Below are positions 60,713-64,000 of a DNA stretch of 64,000 nucleotides, in pieces (the first letter of the stretch is position 1; the number at the start of each line of letters is the position of its first letter). Position numbers and translations under genes: made by a program. A model generated the notes under the pieces. It was not told the origin of the DNA. It did no database searches and saw nothing but the letters and a program-made list of their open reading frames with translations. The stretch is from Nocardioides jiangsuensis (GTDB taxonomy: Bacteria; Actinomycetota; Actinomycetes; Propionibacteriales; Nocardioidaceae). The stretch lies in the NCBI RefSeq assembly GCF_019679455.1, contig NZ_JAIEZQ010000002.1, positions 558,001 to 622,000 on the forward strand, given 5' to 3'.

Positions 60713-61429
60713 TCAGCGCTGCGCGAGCATCGCGTCGAGCGCGACCTCCACCATGTGCCCGAAGGTCTTCTCGCGTTCCTGCGAGGTCGTCTCCTCGCCG
60801 GTGAGGATGTGGTCCGAGACCGTGCAGATCGTCAGGCCGCGCCGCTTGAACTTCGCGGCCAGGGTGTACAGCGCGGCGGCCTCCATCTCGACCGCGAGGA
60901 CGCCGTAGTCCGCCATCCGGGTGACCAGCTCCGGGCGCGCGCTGTAGAAGGAGTCGCTGGACATGATCAGGCCGACCTTCGTCTGCACCGGCAGGTCCAT
61001 CTCCTCGGCGGCCTCGACCGCCGCGCGCAGCAGGCCGAAGTCGGCGACGGGGGCGTAGTCGAGCCCCTCGAAGCGGATCCGGTTCATCGACGAGTCGGTG
61101 CACGCACCCGAGGCGATCACGATGTCGCGCACGGCGAGGTCCTCGCTCAGCGCCCCGCAGGAGCCGACGCGCACGACCGCCTGGACGTCGTACTCCGCGA
61201 ACAGCTCGTGGGCGTAGATCGAGAACGACGGCAGCCCCATCCCCGAGCCCTGCACCGAGACGCGCTCGCCGCGGTAGGTGCCGGTGAAGCCGAGCATGCC
61301 GCGCACCTCGGAGTAGACCTCGGTGTCCTCGAGGAACGTCTCGGCGATCCACTTGGCGCGCAGCGGGTCCCCCGGCATCAGGACGTACGGCGCGATCTGG
61401 CCCGGCTTCGCTGCGATGTGGGTGCTCAT
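60713..61429 (-). CDS. deoD: Purine nucleoside phosphorylase DeoD
   Basis: This 238-residue nucleoside phosphorylase splits purine (deoxy)nucleosides with phosphate for salvage. Motifs are [42 protein letters not shown] and [13 protein letters not shown] with the ribose-binding Glu-Met-Glu, typical of the hexameric low-molecular-mass DeoD class. ATG 61429 is chosen; a longer in-frame start has no support. It lies between array C and the divergent nudC, 80 bases away. Confidence 0.94.
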   Translation of the reverse strand: MSTHIAAKPGQIAPYVLMPGDPLRAKWIAETFLEDTEVYSEVRGMLGFTGTYRGERVSVQGSGMGLPSFSIYAHELFAEYDVQAVVRVGSCGALSEDLAVRDIVIASGACTDSSMNRIRFEGLDYAPVADFGLLRAAVEAAEEMDLPVQTKVGLIMSSDSFYSARPELVTRMADYGVLAVEMEAAALYTLAAKFKRRGLTICTVSDHILTGEETTSQEREKTFGHMVEVALDAMLAQR

Positions 61430-61508
61430 GGCGCATGATCCTAGGGCGTGGTGGCCCGGCCGCCGCACGCCCCGGCGGCGCGATCAGCCGGGTCGTACAG
61501 TCGGGACC

Positions 61509-62423
61509 GTGACGTCGTTGGAGAGCATGGCCGCCGGAGACCACCAGATCGCGCTGTCGGTGCGTGCGCACGACCGGGTGGGCAGGCGACGGACCGACCA
61601 GGCCTGGCTCGACGAGACCTGGGCCGACCCGGAGACCCGGGTGCTGCTGCTGGCCGGGGGCAGGTTCCCGGTCAGCGCGGACCGTACGGCGGTGGACTGG
61701 CGCAGCCCCGACCAGGCCCCTGCCGGGCAGCGGGTGTTCCTGGGGGAGCAGCACGGCGTGGCGCGGTTCGCGGTGCTGCTCGACGAGCCGCCGGGCGACG
61801 CCGAGGCGGAGCGCTGGGCCGGCTTCCGCGCGGTGGGACCGAACCTGTCGGTCGACGACGCCGGGCTGCTGGTGCACGCGGTGGCCCTGGCCGAGTGGCA
61901 CCTCGCGCACCGGCACTGCCCGCGCTGCGGCGGGCGGCTGGAGACCGCGGCGGCCGGGCACGTGCTGACCTGCCCCGACTGCGGCAAGCAGCAGTTCCCG
62001 CGGACCGACCCGGCGGTGATCATGTTGGTGACCGACGGCGAGCGCGCCCTGCTGGGGCGGCAGCCGAGCTGGCCCGAGGGGCGCTACTCGACCCTGGCCG
62101 GGTTCGTCGACCCGGGGGAGTCGCTCGAACAGGCCGTGGCGCGTGAGGTCGCGGAGGAGGTCGGGGTCGAGGTGACCGACGTGACCTACTTCGGCAACCA
62201 GCCGTGGCCGTTCCCGGCCAGCCTGATGGTGGGCTTCATGGCCCGCGCGGTCACCACCGAGATCAACGTCGACGGCGAGGAGATCGAGCACGCCCGCTGG
62301 TTCTCCCGCGAGGAGATGCGCGCCGAGGCCGAGGCCGGCACGCTCGTGCTTCCGGGCGGGATCTCGATCTCCCGGTCGCTGATCGAGGCGTGGTACGGCG
62401 GCCCGCTGCCCGGCAGCTGGTGA
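61509..62423 (+). CDS. nudC: NAD(+) diphosphatase / NAD-cap hydrolase NudC
   Basis: This 304-residue enzyme hydrolyses NAD(H) to NMN and AMP and can remove NAD caps from RNA. The zinc ribbon is CPRCGG...CPDCGKQQFPR near residues 137-160. The Nudix box follows: GFVDPGESLEQAVAREVAEE, and the family-specific NQPWPFPASLMVGF lies behind it. The start is GTG 61509. It corresponds to Rv3199c in the same cluster with the helicases. The N-terminal 110 residues are the less conserved substrate-side domain. Confidence 0.95.
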   Translation: MTSLESMAAGDHQIALSVRAHDRVGRRRTDQAWLDETWADPETRVLLLAGGRFPVSADRTAVDWRSPDQAPAGQRVFLGEQHGVARFAVLLDEPPGDAEAERWAGFRAVGPNLSVDDAGLLVHAVALAEWHLAHRHCPRCGGRLETAAAGHVLTCPDCGKQQFPRTDPAVIMLVTDGERALLGRQPSWPEGRYSTLAGFVDPGESLEQAVAREVAEEVGVEVTDVTYFGNQPWPFPASLMVGFMARAVTTEINVDGEEIEHARWFSREEMRAEAEAGTLVLPGGISISRSLIEAWYGGPLPGSW

Positions 62424-62473
62424 GTGGGCCGGTCCGTCGCGCGAGCCGCCCGACCCCGTCGTACGACGGGAGG

Positions 62474-62749
62474 TCAGTTCAGGCTTGCGAGCTTCGCCTT
62501 GACCTGCTTCACCGACGGGTTGGTGTGCGCGGTCCCGTCGCTGTAGACGAGCGTCGGGACGGTCTGGTTGCCGCCGTTGACCTGCTCGACGATGAACGCG
62601 GCGTCCGGCACGCGCTCGATGTCGACGACCTCGTAGCTGATGCCCTCGCGGTCCATCTGGCTCCGCAGCCGGTGGCAGTACCCGCACCACTGCGTGGAGT
62701 ACATCGTCACCGCCGCGGCAGAGGTGGTCTCGGCTGAGCTCGCAGACAT
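62474..62749 (-). CDS. Glutaredoxin-type mycoredoxin
   Basis: This 91-residue thioredoxin-fold protein has the active site STQWCGYCHRLRSQM (C-x-x-C), a cis-proline region NQTVPTLVYSDG, and a C-terminal helix. In actinobacteria such proteins reduce mycothiol mixed disulfides (mycoredoxin-1). Position opposite a uvrD2-like gene matches Rv3198A next to Rv3198c. The first 13 residues are a polar extension. A 20-bp palindrome lies in the divergent gap. Confidence 0.9.
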   Translation of the reverse strand: MSASSAETTSAAAVTMYSTQWCGYCHRLRSQMDREGISYEVVDIERVPDAAFIVEQVNGGNQTVPTLVYSDGTAHTNPSVKQVKAKLASLN

Positions 62750-62793
62750 GAATGTCCTTCCCGACGTCTAGGCTGTTCCCTTGGCACATGACA

Positions 62794-62813
62794 GGCCGCG
62801 ACACGTCGCGGCC
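62794..62813. promoter_or_regulatory. 20-bp palindrome between mycoredoxin and uvrD2
   Basis: GGCCGCGAC-AC-GTCGCGGCC is an inverted repeat with 9-bp perfect arms in the 103-base divergent gap. It lies 45 bases from the glutaredoxin start and 40 from the helicase start, so a bound protein could control both. It does not match the actinobacterial LexA box (GAAC...GTTC). Confidence 0.5.
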
Positions 62814-62852
62814 CACAGTTCGTCAACACCCCAATCGAGGAGTTTGTTCCAC

Positions 62853-64000
62853 GTGGTCGGCACCGACGCACCCGCGGGCACCGCCGAGCGGCTGCTCGAG
62901 GCCCTCGACCCCGAGCAGCGGGACGTCGCCCTCGCCCTGCAGGGCCCGGTCCGGGTGCTGGCGGGCGCCGGCACCGGCAAGACCCGGGCCCTCACCCACC
63001 GCATCGCGTACGGCGTCGCCACCGGGGTCTACAACCCGACCGAGGTGCTCGCGGTCACCTTCACCACCCGCGCCGCGGGGGAGATGCGCACCCGGCTGCG
63101 CTCCCTCGGGGCCGGCGGCGTGCAGGCCCGCACGTTCCACTCCGCCGCGCTGCGCCAGGCCCGCTACTTCTGGCCCCGGGTGTACGGCGGCGAGCTGCCC
63201 CAGCTCACCGAGTCCAAGCTGTCCATGCTGGCGATGGCCGCACGCCGCAACCGGGTCGACGTCGACCAGGCCACGCTGCGCGACCTCGCCAGCGAGGTGG
63301 AGTGGTCCAAGGTCAGCAACGTCCGCCCCGACGACTACGCCCGGGTCAGCACCGCCCGCGGTCGTTCGGTGAACGGCCAGGACCCGGCGACCGTGGCCCG
63401 GGTGTTCGCGGCCTACGAGGAGGTCAAACGCGACCAGGGCCGGATGGACATGGAGGACGTGCTGCTGTGCGCCGCCGCGCTGCTCGCGGAGGACGAGCGG
63501 GTCGCCGCCGAGGTGCGCCGACAGTACCGCTGGTTCGTGGTCGACGAGTTCCAGGACGTCAGCCCGATCCAGGCCACCCTGCTCGACCTGTGGCTCGGTG
63601 GCCGCTCCGACCTGTGCGTGGTCGGCGACCCCGCGCAGACGATCTACTCCTTCGCCGGGGCCAGCGCGGACTACCTGCGCGACTTCCCCAAGCGGTACCC
63701 CGGCACCGCGTCGATGGAGCTGGTCCGCAACTACCGCTCCACTCCGCAGGTCGTCGAGACCGCCAACCAGCTGCTCGCCGGCACCTCCAGCGCCGGGGTG
63801 CGGCTGATGTCGCAGCAGGAGGCCGGGGCCGAGGTCGCCTACGCCGAGTACCCGGACGAGGTCGCGGAGGCCGAGGCGGTCGCGGCCGACATCCTCGCGC
63901 TGCGCAACCAGGGTCTCCCGATGCGCGAGGTCGCGGTGCTGTTCCGGATCAACGCGCAGTCCGAGGCGTTCGAGGAGGCCCTGGCCGCCCGGGGCGTGCC
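62853..64000 (+). CDS. uvrD2: UvrD2-like DNA helicase (5' part, runs off the window)
   Basis: An open frame of 382 codons continues past the end of the window. It reads as a superfamily 1A helicase: LLEALDPEQRDVALAL (Q motif), Walker A LAGAGTGKTRALTHRIA, TFTTRAAGEM, TFHSAALRQARYFWP, Walker B FVVDEFQDVSPIQ and VVGDPAQTIYSFAGAS. The HSAAL and SFAGAS forms with the cluster position support UvrD2 (Rv3198c-like), which carries a later cysteine motif and HRDC domain outside this window. The start is GTG 62853 with GAGGAG about 11 bases upstream. Partial at the 3' end. Confidence 0.92.
   Translation, partial: MVGTDAPAGTAERLLEALDPEQRDVALALQGPVRVLAGAGTGKTRALTHRIAYGVATGVYNPTEVLAVTFTTRAAGEMRTRLRSLGAGGVQARTFHSAALRQARYFWPRVYGGELPQLTESKLSMLAMAARRNRVDVDQATLRDLASEVEWSKVSNVRPDDYARVSTARGRSVNGQDPATVARVFAAYEEVKRDQGRMDMEDVLLCAAALLAEDERVAAEVRRQYRWFVVDEFQDVSPIQATLLDLWLGGRSDLCVVGDPAQTIYSFAGASADYLRDFPKRYPGTASMELVRNYRSTPQVVETANQLLAGTSSAGVRLMSQQEAGAEVAYAEYPDEVAEAEAVAADILALRNQGLPMREVAVLFRINAQSEAFEEALAARGV

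Noticed and set aside
62752-63372. A 206-codon open frame at the uvrD2 locus
   Set aside because: It is out of phase with the helicase motifs (Walker A and B), which lie in the frame starting at GTG 62853 and running off the window.

Overview
The window is very GC-rich, densely coded DNA with frequent GTG starts and 4-base GTGA or ATGA gene overlaps. That points to a high-GC actinobacterium. A succinylase-type DAP route, an ECF sigma-E/RseA/HtrA module, an AdnAB helicase-nuclease pair, a mycoredoxin-like glutaredoxin and DUF3117 and DUF3107 proteins support this. A Nocardioides-like member of the Propionibacteriales is my best guess from overall protein character; no database was consulted.

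Layout. (1) 1-11,560: an acetyltransferase, ferredoxin fdxA, dapC, a small Sm/Hfq-like protein, a membrane-anchored wall-type enzyme, dapD, a VOC protein and dapE, then a LOG-family protein, a DivIVA-like protein, an SRPBCC protein, tag, an M14 peptidase and an L,D-transpeptidase-like protein. This is a DAP and cell-wall neighbourhood. (2) 11,559-22,600: enoyl-CoA hydratase, DUF3117, leucyl aminopeptidase, a YdhR-like protein, an acetyltransferase flanked by inverted 22-bp repeat arrays, then the envelope-stress block: O-methyltransferase, sigE, rseA, htrA, tatB, mrp, DUF1003 and a CBS/MgtE-N protein. From memory, gene order in both blocks resembles the M. tuberculosis Rv1177-Rv1232 stretch. 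(3) 22,650-37,300: the most variable part. It holds PhzF, an FMN-barrel-like protein, a truncated AbiEi-like fragment between palindrome-rich repeats, an EamA exporter, a probable beta-methylmalyl-CoA lyase with an acyl-CoA dehydrogenase, a LicD-methyltransferase fusion with a coiled-coil protein, DUF2332 and a sulfotransferase-like protein, a MaoC hydratase, a POT transporter and a 786-residue secreted coiled-coil protein. (4) 37,400-64,000: housekeeping and repair. It contains a histidine phosphatase, NUDIX, PHP, MarC, SDR, ParA-like, L,D-transpeptidase, DEAD helicase, ferritin-like, GlsB, DUF3107, TetR, MoeZ, a secreted serine protease, a MoxR-DUF58 operon, an alkyltransferase-like protein, AdnA-AdnB, DeoD, NudC, a glutaredoxin and the 5' part of a UvrD2-like helicase. 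Much of it matches the Rv3198-Rv3214 order.

How genes work together. dapD, dapC and dapE give three consecutive steps from tetrahydrodipicolinate to LL-DAP, next to wall-remodelling candidates. sigE, rseA and htrA form an envelope-stress circuit with tatB opposite. The lyase, dehydrogenase and MaoC genes fit the lower ethylmalonyl-CoA pathway or a related branched-acid route. AdnAB, the alkyltransferase-like protein, UvrD2, NudC and the glutaredoxin group repair and redox functions.

Least explained are three arrays of 22-bp tandem repeats at gene 3' ends, the duplicated palindromic element around the AbiEi remnant, the Hfq-like small protein in a lineage where no Hfq is generally recognised, and the aromatic-free coiled-coil protein built on a 28-residue period. 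I saw no tRNA, rRNA, CRISPR array, transposase or phage gene.
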